Source: an uncultured Lachnospiraceae bacterium (GTDB taxonomy: Bacteria > Bacillota > Clostridia > Lachnospirales > Lachnospiraceae). Taken from it: a stretch of DNA of 55,708 nucleotides. Below the pieces are notes generated by a model. That model saw nothing but the letters and a program-made list of their open reading frames with translations, had not been told where the DNA came from and did not search any database. Position 1 is the stretch's first letter. Each line of letters opens with the position of its first letter. The stretch is taken from the NCBI GenBank assembly GCA_910588845.1, contig CAJURU010000021.1:1-55708 (forward strand), written 5' to 3'. The position numbers and the translations under genes were made by a program. Of this stretch, positions 23,193 through 32,588 are shown in pieces.

Positions 23193-24833
23193 TTACGGGT
23201 GAACTGTAACCCGCTGTACGCTCTTTTGGATTTTGCCGCTGATGGTCTTGGGCATCTCCTGTACAAATTCTATCAGGCGCACCCATTTGTACTCCGCAAG
23301 TTTGCGGTTACAGAACTCTTTGATTTCCAGCTCCAGTTCCTTGGTCGGCTCATGCCCCTCTCCGGGTACAATCACAGCCTTAATCGCCTGTCCTCTGAGC
23401 TTATCAGGAACGCCGATGACGCTGCACTCCACGACTGCTGGATGTTCCATCAAAACATTTTCCACTTCATAAGGGCCCACGCGGAAACCGCCTGTTTTGA
23501 TAATATCATCAAAACGCCCGTGGAACCAGCAATGCCCATTTTCATCCATGTACGCCGCGTCGCCCGTGTGATAAACGCCGCCGCGCCACACATGGCGGTA
23601 TTGCTCCTCGCTGTCGAGATACGCCGTGAACACGCCGGGCTGCCTGCCATTTTCCGGCGGAACAATGACAACTTCGCCAATTTCACCGACGGGCACAGGC
23701 TCACCGAACTTATCGCGCAGTTCTACATTATAAAATGGAGATGAGGTTCCCATAGAACCCTCCACAGCTTCCTTACCTCTAAAGTTGGCCATAAGCAGCG
23801 TCGTTTCCGTCTGTCCGTAGCCTTCACAAAGCAAAAGCCCGGTACGCTCCCTAAACTTATGGAACACCTCTGGAGCCAGCATTTCCCCGGCAGTGGAAGC
23901 GTGTTCTAATGTGGGCATATCGGGAATCCCTTTACGCACAAGATAACGGTAAACAGTTGGGGGCGCGCAGAAGGACGTAACGCCGTAGCGGTTGATGACT
24001 GCGGTGAGCTGCTTAGGCTCAAAATTATCGAAATCATAGACCATAACCGCGCTGCCAATCAGCCATTGTCCGTAAATTTTCCCCCAGGATGCTTTGGCCC
24101 AGCCGGTCTCCGCCACTGTAAAATGCAATCCGCCATCCTTAGCCTGCTGCCAGTATTTAGCGGTAACAATGTGCGCCAACGGATATGTATAATCATGGAT
24201 GACGCCTTTGGGGTAGCCCGTTGTCCCCGAGGTAAAATAAATAATCATCGGATCTGAGGCGGCAGTCTCGATGCGGTCAAAATCGCTACCAAATTCCCGC
24301 ATACGTTCCGTAAGGTTTTCAAAACCTTCCACATTGTCCTGCACACACCAAAGTTTTGCATTCATATTAGATATTTTAAGTGCAGATTTAATTTTCTTTG
24401 GCACCTCATCCTGGACAGTGCAGACGATCGCCTTCGCCTTGGAAGCCTTGAGGCGGTATACGAAATCACTTTCCGTCAGCATATGGGTAGCCGGAATCAT
24501 CACTGCGCCCAGCTTGTGGAGAGCAACTGCGGCAAACCAGTACTCATAATGACGCTTGAGCACCAGCATTACCCTGTCTCCCCGGACAATGCCTGCATCC
24601 TGAAACACGTTCGCCATCTGGTTGCTGTATTTTCTGATGTCTGAAAAAGTGAAGATATGTTCCTCCTCTTCGGTATTGCACCAGACGAGCGCCCTTTTAT
24701 CCGGCGTTTCCCGCGCAATCACGTCGACAACGTCGTAACCGAAGTTAAAGTTATCGGGATAATTGAGCGTTAATTTCTCCAAATTCCCCTGTTCATCCAC
24801 CACTTCCGTACAGAATCTATGATATATGCTCAT
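23193..24833 (-). CDS. AMP-forming acyl-CoA synthetase
   Basis: A 546-residue adenylating enzyme making acyl-CoA from a fatty acid, ATP and CoA. Motifs are IYFTSGTTGYPKGV (P-loop, about 182-195), EGYGQTETTLL (about 342-352), YHTGDAAYMDENG (about 424-436), GRFDDIIKTGGFRVGPYEVE (hinge and C-domain, about 441-460), and the catalytic Lys in PKTISGKIQ near the end. It resembles medium-chain acyl-CoA synthetases. The start is ATG 24833 after AAGGAG. It is the last gene of the fatty acid synthesis operon, 51 bases after accA, which suggests salvage of exogenous or turned-over fatty acids. Confidence 0.9.
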   Translation of the reverse strand: MSIYHRFCTEVVDEQGNLEKLTLNYPDNFNFGYDVVDVIARETPDKRALVWCNTEEEEHIFTFSDIRKYSNQMANVFQDAGIVRGDRVMLVLKRHYEYWFAAVALHKLGAVMIPATHMLTESDFVYRLKASKAKAIVCTVQDEVPKKIKSALKISNMNAKLWCVQDNVEGFENLTERMREFGSDFDRIETAASDPMIIYFTSGTTGYPKGVIHDYTYPLAHIVTAKYWQQAKDGGLHFTVAETGWAKASWGKIYGQWLIGSAVMVYDFDNFEPKQLTAVINRYGVTSFCAPPTVYRYLVRKGIPDMPTLEHASTAGEMLAPEVFHKFRERTGLLLCEGYGQTETTLLMANFRGKEAVEGSMGTSSPFYNVELRDKFGEPVPVGEIGEVVIVPPENGRQPGVFTAYLDSEEQYRHVWRGGVYHTGDAAYMDENGHCWFHGRFDDIIKTGGFRVGPYEVENVLMEHPAVVECSVIGVPDKLRGQAIKAVIVPGEGHEPTKELELEIKEFCNRKLAEYKWVRLIEFVQEMPKTISGKIQKSVQRVTVHP

Positions 24834-24884
24834 AATTACTCCTTGTTTATTGCAGCCGCGCTTAAAAGGCGGAAACAATCAAAA

Positions 24885-25673
24885 CTATTTATTCACTACA
24901 TCCGCGCCGATCCGGCGAAAACGTTCATATCGTTTACCGACCAAATCAAGGTCGTTTGACAATTCGCTGAGTTCCTCCGCCAACAATGTGCGGATGCGCT
25001 CATAAAATTCCTTTTTGCCAATGTCGTCTTCCGACAAAATGCGCTCGATCACACCCAAGCTTTTAGCGTCTTCCGCTGTGAGCTTGAGCCGCGCCGCTGC
25101 CGCCTCCGCTTTCGATGCGTCTTTCCAGAGAATACTGGCGCAGCCCTCCGGGGAAATTACGGAATAGACGGCATTCTGTAACATCCACACGCGATCAGCG
25201 ACCGCTAACCCCAGCGCGCCGCCGCTGCCGCCCTCGCCAATGAGAATAGAAATGACCGGCACGCACAAAGTCGACATCTCCATCAAATTCTCAGCAATTG
25301 CCTGCCCCTGCCCACGCTCTTCTGCGCCAATTCCGCAGTATGCGCCGGAGGTATCAACAAAACAGATAATCGGCCTGCCAAATTTTTCCGCCTGCTTCAT
25401 AAGCCGAAGCGCCTTGCGGTAGCCTTCGGGATGCGCCGCGCCAAAATTGCGGTAGGTACGTTCTTTCGCCGTATGTCCCTTTTCTATAGCAATCACAGTC
25501 ACAGGATGACCGTTTAATCTTGCAATTCCCCCGATAATCGCATGGTCGTCCGCAAAGCGGCGGTCACCGTGGAATTCCATAAATCCTCTAAAAATATTTT
25601 TGATATAATCAAGCCCGGTCGGCCTTTCACTGTCTCGGGCAAGTTTTACTCTGTTATAAGGTATCAGGCTCAA
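24885..25673 (-). CDS. accA: Acetyl-CoA carboxylase carboxyltransferase subunit alpha
   Basis: A 262-residue carboxyltransferase alpha subunit. Recognisable segments are RPTGLDYI near the N-terminus, FMEFHGDRRFADD (about 31-43), PIICFVDTSGAYCGIGAEERGQGQAIAENL (about 100-129) and SILIGEGGSGGALGL (about 143-157, the CoA/biotin-binding glycines). With AccD it moves the carboxyl group from biotin to acetyl-CoA. It is shorter than the E. coli subunit, as usual in Firmicutes. It starts at TTG with GGAGG 8 bases upstream, the site overlapping the accD stop. Confidence 0.96.
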   Translation of the reverse strand: MSLIPYNRVKLARDSERPTGLDYIKNIFRGFMEFHGDRRFADDHAIIGGIARLNGHPVTVIAIEKGHTAKERTYRNFGAAHPEGYRKALRLMKQAEKFGRPIICFVDTSGAYCGIGAEERGQGQAIAENLMEMSTLCVPVISILIGEGGSGGALGLAVADRVWMLQNAVYSVISPEGCASILWKDASKAEAAAARLKLTAEDAKSLGVIERILSEDDIGKKEFYERIRTLLAEELSELSNDLDLVGKRYERFRRIGADVVNK

Positions 25674-25677
25674 AATT

Positions 25678-26529
25678 TCAACCTCCGTTATGCATCTTGA
25701 GAATCTCTGCCAACATCTTCCGCTGGTTCAAACGGCTGACAATGGCGTCTACAAATCCGTGCTCAAGCACAAATTCCGACTTTTGGAATCCCTTGGGCAA
25801 TGATTTTTTTGTTGTCTGCTCGATCACCCTCGTCCCGGCAAACCCCACGGTTGCTCCGGGTTCCGCTAAAATGATGTCAGCTTCCATGGCAAAACTGGCT
25901 GTGACGCCGCCTGTCGTGGGGTCTGTCAGTACCGCAAGATATAAAAGGCCCGCGTCGCTGTGCCGTTTGACCGCCGCACTCGTCTTGGCCATCTGCATGA
26001 GCGACAACAGCCCTTCCTGCATCCTTGCGCCGCCTGAAACCGTAAAACCAACGACCGGCAGCCGCTGTTTTTGCGCATACTCAAACAGCGAAGTAATCTT
26101 CTCTCCCACTGCGCTGCCCATGCTGCCCATCATGAAATAAGGCTCCATGATAAACAGGCAACAGCTTTGTCTGCCAATTTCAGCCGTGCCGCAGATAACA
26201 GCTTCCTCTTCACCGCTCGCAGCGCGGATATTTTCTGCTTTATCTCGATAGCCCGGAAAGTTTAGCGGATTTCCCGCTTTCATTCCTGCAAATAATTCCT
26301 GAAAACTGTCTTTATCCACCAACATTTTCATGCGCTGCCGCGCTTTCATACGAAAATGATATCCACAGGGGCAAACCAGACGGTTTGCCCACAAACGGCT
26401 TAACGGTATATCTTTATGGCAGTTCGGGCACTTTTTTTCCGGTTCCCCTTCATCCCTCTGCACAAGGGCTGCCGAACGTCCGCCTTCTTCCAATTGGTTT
26501 TTTGGTTTTAAAAAATTGATTAATGCCAT
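25678..26529 (-). CDS. accD: Acetyl-CoA carboxylase carboxyltransferase subunit beta
   Basis: A 283-residue beta subunit. The zinc ribbon is intact (CPNCHKD then CPCGYHF, about 34-57). The crotonase-like core includes VVGFTVSGGARMQEG (about 155-169) and DPTTGGVTASFAM (about 203-215). It pairs with AccA to form malonyl-CoA. It lies between accC and accA in the operon, with an AGGTGA site before the ATG and a 41-base gap after accC. Confidence 0.96.
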   Translation of the reverse strand: MALINFLKPKNQLEEGGRSAALVQRDEGEPEKKCPNCHKDIPLSRLWANRLVCPCGYHFRMKARQRMKMLVDKDSFQELFAGMKAGNPLNFPGYRDKAENIRAASGEEEAVICGTAEIGRQSCCLFIMEPYFMMGSMGSAVGEKITSLFEYAQKQRLPVVGFTVSGGARMQEGLLSLMQMAKTSAAVKRHSDAGLLYLAVLTDPTTGGVTASFAMEADIILAEPGATVGFAGTRVIEQTTKKSLPKGFQKSEFVLEHGFVDAIVSRLNQRKMLAEILKMHNGG

Positions 26530-26570
26530 TTTGTCACCTATTATAAGATTTTAAATCTATATTTTACTTT

Positions 26571-27878
26571 TCATCTATTACCCATAAAAGTTAAATCATA
26601 ATTTCCTGTGGTAAATCTATCGTCCTCGACGATACGTAACTGTTCCTCAATATTGGTGGAGATGCCGTCAATAACGAGCTCGCACAGAGAGGCGCGCATT
26701 TTCCGCAATGTCTCTTCCCGCGTTTTGGCAAACACAACCAGCTTCCCAAGCAATGAATCATAATAGGGCGATACGACAGTGCCTGCGATCAGATGGGTAT
26801 CGAATCTCACAGAAGGGCCGCCGGGAATATGCAGCATTTCCAGCGTGCCACAACTTCCGGCATTGATCCGGCATTCGATGGCCGAGCCTTTCATGCGGAT
26901 TTCCTGCTGTGTAAAATTGAGAGGAATTCCAGCGGCAATACGAATCTGCCACTTCACAAGGTCAATGCCAGTGAGCATTTCTGTCACAGTGTGCTCTACC
27001 TGCAAGCGGACGTTCATCTCCATAAACCAGAAATTACCATCCCTGTCCACTAAAAATTCCAGCGTTCCCGCGCCAACATAGCCGATTTTCTGAACGGCTT
27101 CTGTCGCAAGCGCAATAATCCTTTTCCTCTGTTCGCCGCCTATAGCGGGAGACGGCGTCTCCTCAATCAGCTTCTGATTGCGCCGCTGCAAAGAACAATC
27201 CCGATCACCAAGGCACACGGCGTTTCCCTGCTCATCCGCCAGCATCTGTAATTCCACATGTCTTGCCGGAAAAATATATTTCTCCAGATACACGCTGCCA
27301 TCGCCAAATGCGCTCAAAGCCTCGCTGGTTGCCTGTAGGTACGCCTCCTCCAAGTCTTCCTCTGCACGAATCAGACGGATTCCCCGCCCGCCGCCGCCGG
27401 CACATGCCTTAAGCATGACTGGATAACCGATTTTCCCGGCAGCCAGCTTTGCCTCCTCCATGGAGGCTACTGCTTTCGTACCCGGTATGACAGTGAGTTT
27501 TGTTTTCTGAATCAGCTCTTTTAAGACCGCCTTATCACTGAGGCGCTCCATGCTCTCAGCATCTGGACCGATAAACACCAAACCGTTTTTGCGGCAAAGC
27601 CTGGCAAAATGGGCGTTTTCCGATAAAAATCCGTACCCCGGATGAATTGCCTGTGCACCCGCCAAAATGGCTGTGCTGATAATCTGATTTTCATTGAGGT
27701 AGCTTTCCGAAGCCTCCGGACCGCCGATACAGTAACTTTGGTCTGCCAACGCCACATGGAGGGCGTTTTTGTCAGCCTCAGAATATACTGCTACTGTGGC
27801 GACGCCCATTTCTTTGCAGGCTCTGATGATGCGCACGGCAATCTCGCCGCGGTTGGCAATCAATATTTTTGAAAACAT
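26571..27878 (-). CDS. accC: Biotin carboxylase
   Basis: A 435-residue ATP-grasp enzyme carboxylating the biotin on AccB. It shows FSKILIANRGEIAVRIIRACKE at the start, IHPGYGFLSENA (about 79-90), the glycine-rich ATP loop KACAGGGGRGIRL (about 159-171) and NVRLQVEHTVTEMLTGIDLV (about 291-310, with catalytic Glu and Arg). Length is normal for AccC. It starts 3 bases after the fabZ stop with a GGAGAG site. Confidence 0.97.
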   Translation of the reverse strand: MFSKILIANRGEIAVRIIRACKEMGVATVAVYSEADKNALHVALADQSYCIGGPEASESYLNENQIISTAILAGAQAIHPGYGFLSENAHFARLCRKNGLVFIGPDAESMERLSDKAVLKELIQKTKLTVIPGTKAVASMEEAKLAAGKIGYPVMLKACAGGGGRGIRLIRAEEDLEEAYLQATSEALSAFGDGSVYLEKYIFPARHVELQMLADEQGNAVCLGDRDCSLQRRNQKLIEETPSPAIGGEQRKRIIALATEAVQKIGYVGAGTLEFLVDRDGNFWFMEMNVRLQVEHTVTEMLTGIDLVKWQIRIAAGIPLNFTQQEIRMKGSAIECRINAGSCGTLEMLHIPGGPSVRFDTHLIAGTVVSPYYDSLLGKLVVFAKTREETLRKMRASLCELVIDGISTNIEEQLRIVEDDRFTTGNYDLTFMGNR

Positions 27879-27880
27879 AA

Positions 27881-28297
27881 TTACTCTCCCATAATCGCAA
27901 AAGAAAAGTCAGCCGACACGCACACTTTTCCTTCTACGGTAACCATTCCTTCTGCAAAATAGAAGGGATGTTTCGCCCTCTTAATCCTGCACTCCGTCTC
28001 AATCGTGTCGCCAGGCTTTACCGGGGAACGAAATTTCACATTGTTAAGTCCGGTATACACGGGAAGTTTCCCCTCGCTCATAGCATCCTCCATGAGCACG
28101 CAAGCCGACTGTGCCAAAATCTCACAGAGAATCACGCCGGGAACAATCGGATTGCCGGGAAAATGGCCTTTTAAAAAAAACTCATCGCCGCGCACCGTGT
28201 AATGGCCGATGGCAACGTCATCCTCCTTTGCCACCTCGTCTAACAAGAGCATGTTGTCCCGGTGAGGCAATATCTTTTTAATTTCTTCTCTATCCAT
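27881..28297 (-). CDS. fabZ: 3-hydroxyacyl-ACP dehydratase FabZ
   Basis: A 138-residue hotdog-fold dehydratase making trans-2-enoyl-ACP. It contains LPHRDNMLLLDEV (about 9-21), GHFPGNPIVPGV (about 46-57, catalytic His) and LCEILAQSACVL (about 59-70, with the catalytic Glu). The start is ATG 28297 behind AGGTAAGGATA. It lies between accB and accC, 5 bases after accB. Confidence 0.96.
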   Translation of the reverse strand: MDREEIKKILPHRDNMLLLDEVAKEDDVAIGHYTVRGDEFFLKGHFPGNPIVPGVILCEILAQSACVLMEDAMSEGKLPVYTGLNNVKFRSPVKPGDTIETECRIKRAKHPFYFAEGMVTVEGKVCVSADFSFAIMGE

Positions 28298-28302
28298 TAT
28301 CC

Positions 28303-28725
28303 TTACCTCTTCATACGGAATAATTCTGTGCCAAATTCCACAACCTGGTCGTTTGTTACGCAAATTTCAGAAATTACGCCGTCCTCCTCGGCAGTAATCT
28401 CATTCATCAGTTTCATAGCTTCCACGATACAAAGCGTCTGCCCTTTTTTCACGCGGTCGCCAATTGCCACATAAGGCTCGGCATTTTCTGCCGGAGCAGC
28501 ATAAAATACGCCCACTAGCGGGGAGGTTACGCTAATATAATCTGTATCTGCATAATCTGGCGTAACTGTGGAGGCCGAGGCAGCGTCAAGCGTCACCACT
28601 TCTTTTGCCACGGTGGGAACGGCGCGCTCAAGGCGCATGACCCGATCTCCCTCCGTGACTTCCAAGCCGGTAAGCCCGAGCTCGCGCATCAGCCCCGCAT
28701 ATTTACGGATATCTGTCTCATTCAT
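28303..28725 (-). CDS. accB: Biotin carboxyl carrier protein
   Basis: A 140-residue carrier. A variable N-terminal helix (DIRKYAGLMRELGLTGLEV) and flexible linker precede the C-terminal biotinyl domain, whose biotinylation motif EAMKLMNEI (Lys about residue 106) is intact. Length fits AccB. The start is ATG 28725 behind AAAGGTG at the end of fabF. Confidence 0.95.
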   Translation of the reverse strand: MNETDIRKYAGLMRELGLTGLEVTEGDRVMRLERAVPTVAKEVVTLDAASASTVTPDYADTDYISVTSPLVGVFYAAPAENAEPYVAIGDRVKKGQTLCIVEAMKLMNEITAEEDGVISEICVTNDQVVEFGTELFRMKR

Positions 28726-28732
28726 AATCTGA

Positions 28733-29974
28733 TTACACCTTTCTAAAAGCAAGACAGGCATTGTGGCCGCCAAAGCCTAGAGAATTGGACAGCGCCAATG
28801 TGATGTCTGCCTTTACCGCAGTATTCGGTACACAATTGAGGTCGCACGCTTCATCCTGTTCCAATAAATTGATGGTTGGCGGGATGATTCCTTCGTTCAA
28901 TGCCCGCAAACAAGCCAAGGCTTCCAACGCGCCCGCGGCGCCCAGCATATGTCCGGTCATTGATTTGGTAGAACTTACATATGCCTGACCAGCTTTTTCT
29001 TCGCCGAGCGCTTTCTTTATGGCAGCCGTCTCAATCACATCATTCATCGGCGTTCCTGTACCGTGTGCATTAATATAAACGATATCTTCCTCACAATATC
29101 CGGCTTCTTTCATGGCGTCCGTCATGGCCTGCGCGCCGCCCCGCGCTTCCGGGTGGGGAGCTGTGATATGGTAAGCGTCGCAGGTAGAACCATAGCCGCA
29201 AACTTCTCCGTAAATTTCCGCTCCACGCTTCTTAGCATGTTCATACTCCTCCAAAACAAGCGCAACAGCGCCCTCGCCGATGACAAAACCGCCTCTGCGC
29301 TGATCAAAGGGCAGCGACGCCTCATCGGGATTCTGCGAGGTTGAGAGCGCCAGCATATTGGCAAACCCGGCTACGGCAGATGCGTTAATTGCCGCCTCTG
29401 CACCACCGGCGATCACAGCGTCTGCATAACCATGGCGAATCATGCGCAAAGCCTCGCCGATAGCATTGGAACCGGAGGCACAAGCAGTAACTGCCGGCAT
29501 CGCCGAACCGCGGCAATCATGCCGGATGGCAATCATGCCCGCCGCCATATTGGCGATCATCATAGGTACAAACAAAGACGATACCCGGCGCGGCCCTCTT
29601 TCCATCAATTTGGTATGTTCCTTCTCAAAGGTGCCGATACCGCCGATGCCGGTGCCGAACATCACGGCAAAACGCTCCGGTTCTACCGTTCCCTGCACGC
29701 CGCTTTCGTCTACTGCCTGCTGTGCAGCCGCTACGGCAAACTGTGCATAGCGGTCTGTGCGCAGCACGTCGTTTACCGCCAGGTATTCTCCCGGCTCAAA
29801 CCCTTTGACCTCCGCGCCAAGCTTTGCTTTGAATTTCTCTGTATCGAAAAGCGTGATGGGGGCTATGCCATTCTTGCCGTTTTTCAGGCTTTCCCACGTA
29901 TCTTCCGCATTATTTCCTACAGGGGTAACTGCACCGAGACCGGTGACAACTACTCTTCTATTTTCACTCATCAT
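28733..29974 (-). CDS. fabF: 3-oxoacyl-ACP synthase II FabF
   Basis: A 413-residue condensing enzyme elongating acyl-ACP with malonyl-ACP. The Cys-His-His triad is visible: VTACASGSNAIGEA (Cys about 164), INAHGTGTPMND (His about 304) and STKSMTGHMLGAAG (His about 341). The end has NSLGFGGHNA. Two adjacent ATGs (29974, 29971) follow AAGGAG; either may be used. A duplicated fabG tail lies between it and fabG. Confidence 0.97.
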   Translation of the reverse strand: MMSENRRVVVTGLGAVTPVGNNAEDTWESLKNGKNGIAPITLFDTEKFKAKLGAEVKGFEPGEYLAVNDVLRTDRYAQFAVAAAQQAVDESGVQGTVEPERFAVMFGTGIGGIGTFEKEHTKLMERGPRRVSSLFVPMMIANMAAGMIAIRHDCRGSAMPAVTACASGSNAIGEALRMIRHGYADAVIAGGAEAAINASAVAGFANMLALSTSQNPDEASLPFDQRRGGFVIGEGAVALVLEEYEHAKKRGAEIYGEVCGYGSTCDAYHITAPHPEARGGAQAMTDAMKEAGYCEEDIVYINAHGTGTPMNDVIETAAIKKALGEEKAGQAYVSSTKSMTGHMLGAAGALEALACLRALNEGIIPPTINLLEQDEACDLNCVPNTAVKADITLALSNSLGFGGHNACLAFRKV

Positions 29975-29989
29975 AAACTCTCCTTCTAT

Positions 29990-30061
29990 TGCCTACATGG
30001 CGATGCCGCCATCAACACACAGCGCCGCTGCCTACATGGCGATACCGCCGTCAACACGCAG
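29990..30061 (-). repeat. Tandem, in-frame duplication of the fabG 3' end
   Basis: Two copies with a 39-base period: the functional tail (about 30029-30061) encodes LRVDGGIAM-stop, and after its stop a second copy (about 29990-30022) encodes LCVDGGIAM-stop in the same frame. Both share TGCCTACATGGCGAT and differ mostly at third codon positions. Confidence 0.9.
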
Positions 30062-30763
30062 TACCTCTCCGGTTACATAATTTGCCGTTGCCAGGTAAGC
30101 AGCCGCCTCCGCTATATCTGAAACCTCGCCCATCCTGCCAAGCGGCACTGCCGCCAACAGTGGATTGTCTGCCTGGGCCTCTGTCATATCAGTCTTAATA
30201 AAACCGGGGGCTATTGCATTACAGCGGATTCCGCGCGACGCCAATTCCTTGGCAACGGATTTCGTAAGCCCGATCAGACCGGCTTTGGAAGCCGCGTAAT
30301 TGCTCTGCCCGGCGTTCCCCGTCAGACCAACAACCGAGGCAATATTGATAATAGAGCCTTCTCGGTTTTTGAGAAACATACCGGAACAGTGGCGGATAAA
30401 ATTAAATGCGCCTTTAAGATTTGTGTCAACTACAGATGAAAAGTCATCTTCCTTCATCATGGCACAAAGACCATCCCTGGTAATGCCGGCATTATTCACT
30501 AAAATATGCACCGTACCGAAATCCGCCTTGATGGAGGCCACAGTCTGCTTGACAATGTCAAAGTCTGACACGTCGCATTGATAAGAAACCGCCTTTACAC
30601 CGTAACTTTCCTGGCAATCCTTACATACTTTTTCCGCTGCTGCATTATTTCCCGCGTAAATCACTGCAATATTAGCGCCAAGCGACGCAAATTTACGGGC
30701 AATTGCCTCGCCAATTCCGCGCGACGCTCCTGTAACGACTGCTGTTTTTCCCTTTAACATCAT
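30032..30763 (-). CDS. fabG: 3-oxoacyl-ACP reductase FabG
   Basis: A 243-residue short-chain dehydrogenase reducing 3-oxoacyl-ACP with NADPH. It has TGASRGIGEAIA (about 12-23, cofactor loop), NNAGITRDG (about 89-97), the Ser-Tyr-Lys triad around INIASVVGL and YAASKAGLIG (about 138-160), and the terminal VDGGIAM. The start overlaps the fabD stop by 4 bases, with GGAGG upstream. Its 3' end is duplicated downstream. Confidence 0.97.
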   Translation of the reverse strand: MMLKGKTAVVTGASRGIGEAIARKFASLGANIAVIYAGNNAAAEKVCKDCQESYGVKAVSYQCDVSDFDIVKQTVASIKADFGTVHILVNNAGITRDGLCAMMKEDDFSSVVDTNLKGAFNFIRHCSGMFLKNREGSIINIASVVGLTGNAGQSNYAASKAGLIGLTKSVAKELASRGIRCNAIAPGFIKTDMTEAQADNPLLAAVPLGRMGEVSDIAEAAAYLATANYVTGEVLRVDGGIAM

Positions 30764-31653
30764 TCTGCCTCCGCTAAGTATTCGGCGACGGTCACCGCCG
30801 TCACCTGAGGATTAATCTTTTTGATTATATTTGTCAATGTCTTACCGGGACCAATCTCCACAAAGGTATCAATCCCTTGCGCCGTCATGTTGCATATAAT
30901 TTTTTCCCACTGTACCGGGCTGCAAATCTGTTTGGACAGCAATGTCACGACGTCGTCCGTATAAGGCTCGGAGGTCATATTGGAATAGAGCGTCACCTGC
31001 GGCGCTTTTCTTTCTGCACCCGCAAGCTCCTCAGCAAACGCCCGCGCCGCGTCTTCCATAAACGGAGAGTGGAACGCTCCCTTAACCTTGAGCGGTATCG
31101 CTCTGCCTTTGGCAGCTCTCACTTCTGCGGTGAATTCTGCCATCTGCGACGATAATCCTGAAACGCTGACCTGTCCGGGAGCATTGAAATTCACCGGAAA
31201 AATATCTGAGAATTTGCTGCAAATTTCCTGCACCTGTTCCGTCGGCAGCTTGACAACTGCCGCCATGGAAGTATCAAATTTCTCGGCCTCACGCTGCATA
31301 AGCTCCCCACGTTTACACACCAGACGAAATCCCGTTTCATCGTCAAATATACCTGCCGCCACAGCCGCTGTCACTTCTCCGAGCGAAAAGCCCGCGACAG
31401 CGCAGGGGCGAACTCCTTTATCTGCCAAAACCTTGGCTGCCGCTAATTCATAAGCAAACAGGCAAGGCTGTGTATTCTTAGTTTCTTTTAATTCTTCTTC
31501 CGTGCCCTCAAAGCATTGGGAAGACGTACCGGGGCGCAGACGGTCACACATCTCATATACGGATGATGCGGCAGAGTATTTCTCTGCAATATCTTTGCCC
31601 ATGCCGGGAGATTGATCTCCCTGTCCCGAAAATACAAATGCTATTTTACCCAT
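30760..31653 (-). CDS. fabD: Malonyl-CoA:ACP transacylase FabD
   Basis: A 297-residue transacylase loading malonate on ACP. It has FVFSGQGDQSPGMG (about 5-18), the nucleophile motif GFSLGEVTA (Ser about 91), and GAFHSPFM (catalytic His about 200). The start lies within the end of fabK (13-base overlap), so translation is probably coupled. Confidence 0.97.
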   Translation of the reverse strand: MGKIAFVFSGQGDQSPGMGKDIAEKYSAASSVYEMCDRLRPGTSSQCFEGTEEELKETKNTQPCLFAYELAAAKVLADKGVRPCAVAGFSLGEVTAAVAAGIFDDETGFRLVCKRGELMQREAEKFDTSMAAVVKLPTEQVQEICSKFSDIFPVNFNAPGQVSVSGLSSQMAEFTAEVRAAKGRAIPLKVKGAFHSPFMEDAARAFAEELAGAERKAPQVTLYSNMTSEPYTDDVVTLLSKQICSPVQWEKIICNMTAQGIDTFVEIGPGKTLTNIIKKINPQVTAVTVAEYLAEAE

Positions 31654-32585
31654 TGCGGCGCCCTCAGAAGGATCGGCTCTGCCTCCTCCATAACTTCCTT
31701 AATAATATCTGCCGCCGGCTGTTCTTTTTTCACCAATGCGGCAATCTGACCGGAAAGAAAACATCCCTTCTTGTTGTCTCCTTCCTGCACGGCAAGGCGC
31801 AGCGCGCCTCCTCCAAGCGCTTCTAACTCTTCATCCGGCATACCGCCGTATTCTGCCTTGGAGTAATCCCTGGCAAACTGTGTGCGCAGGCTGCGTACGG
31901 GATGCCCTAACCGCTTGCCTGTCACCATGGTACAGAGATCCTTGGCTTTAATAATCTTTTCCTTATATGCGGGGTGGACAGAACACTCTTCAGCGCTCAG
32001 AAAACGCGTTCCCATCTGCACGCCGCACGCGCCCAGCATAAACGCCGCTGCAACGCCTCTGCCATCTGCAATACCTCCGGCTGCAATGACCGGCAAGGTA
32101 GTCGCATCACAGATTTGGGGAACCAGCACCATGGTCGTCAATTCTCCCACATGGCCGCCGCTCTCTCCGCCTTCGGCTATAAGGGCAGATGCGCCCAGAC
32201 GCGTCATCAATTTTGCCAGCGCCACGGAAGCTACAACCGGAATAACCTTAATGCCGGCCTCTTTCCATGATTCCATATATTTTGAGGGGTTTCCTGCGCC
32301 AGTCGTGACAACTTTTACCCCCTCTTCTATTACCACTTGCGCAACCTCGTCCGCAAAGGGACTCAGCAGCATAATATTCACTCCTATGGGCTTTTCGGTA
32401 AGCGACTTGGCAATCCTCACCTGCTCCCTGACATATTCGCCCGGGGCGTTTCCCGCTGCGATAATACCCAGACCGCCGCCTTCTGATGCAGCAGCGGCCA
32501 ATTTACCGTCGGCAATCCAAGCCATTCCGCCCTGAAATACCGGATATTGAATACCCAGCATTTCACAAATCTCTGACTTAATCAT
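31641..32585 (-). CDS. fabK: Enoyl-ACP reductase II FabK
   Basis: A 314-residue FMN-dependent enoyl reductase of the nitronate monooxygenase fold. It opens with LGIQYPVFQGGMAWIAD; IAEGGESGGHVGELTT (about 135-150) carries the FMN-binding glycines and catalytic His; and VIAAGGIADGRGVAAAFMLGACGVQMGTRFL (about 162-192) binds the phosphate. FabK replaces FabI here, which has relevance because triclosan-type inhibitors act on FabI. It starts 3 bases after acpP. Confidence 0.95.
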   Translation of the reverse strand: MIKSEICEMLGIQYPVFQGGMAWIADGKLAAAASEGGGLGIIAAGNAPGEYVREQVRIAKSLTEKPIGVNIMLLSPFADEVAQVVIEEGVKVVTTGAGNPSKYMESWKEAGIKVIPVVASVALAKLMTRLGASALIAEGGESGGHVGELTTMVLVPQICDATTLPVIAAGGIADGRGVAAAFMLGACGVQMGTRFLSAEECSVHPAYKEKIIKAKDLCTMVTGKRLGHPVRSLRTQFARDYSKAEYGGMPDEELEALGGGALRLAVQEGDNKKGCFLSGQIAALVKKEQPAADIIKEVMEEAEPILLRAPQWVK

Positions 32586-32588
32586 AAT

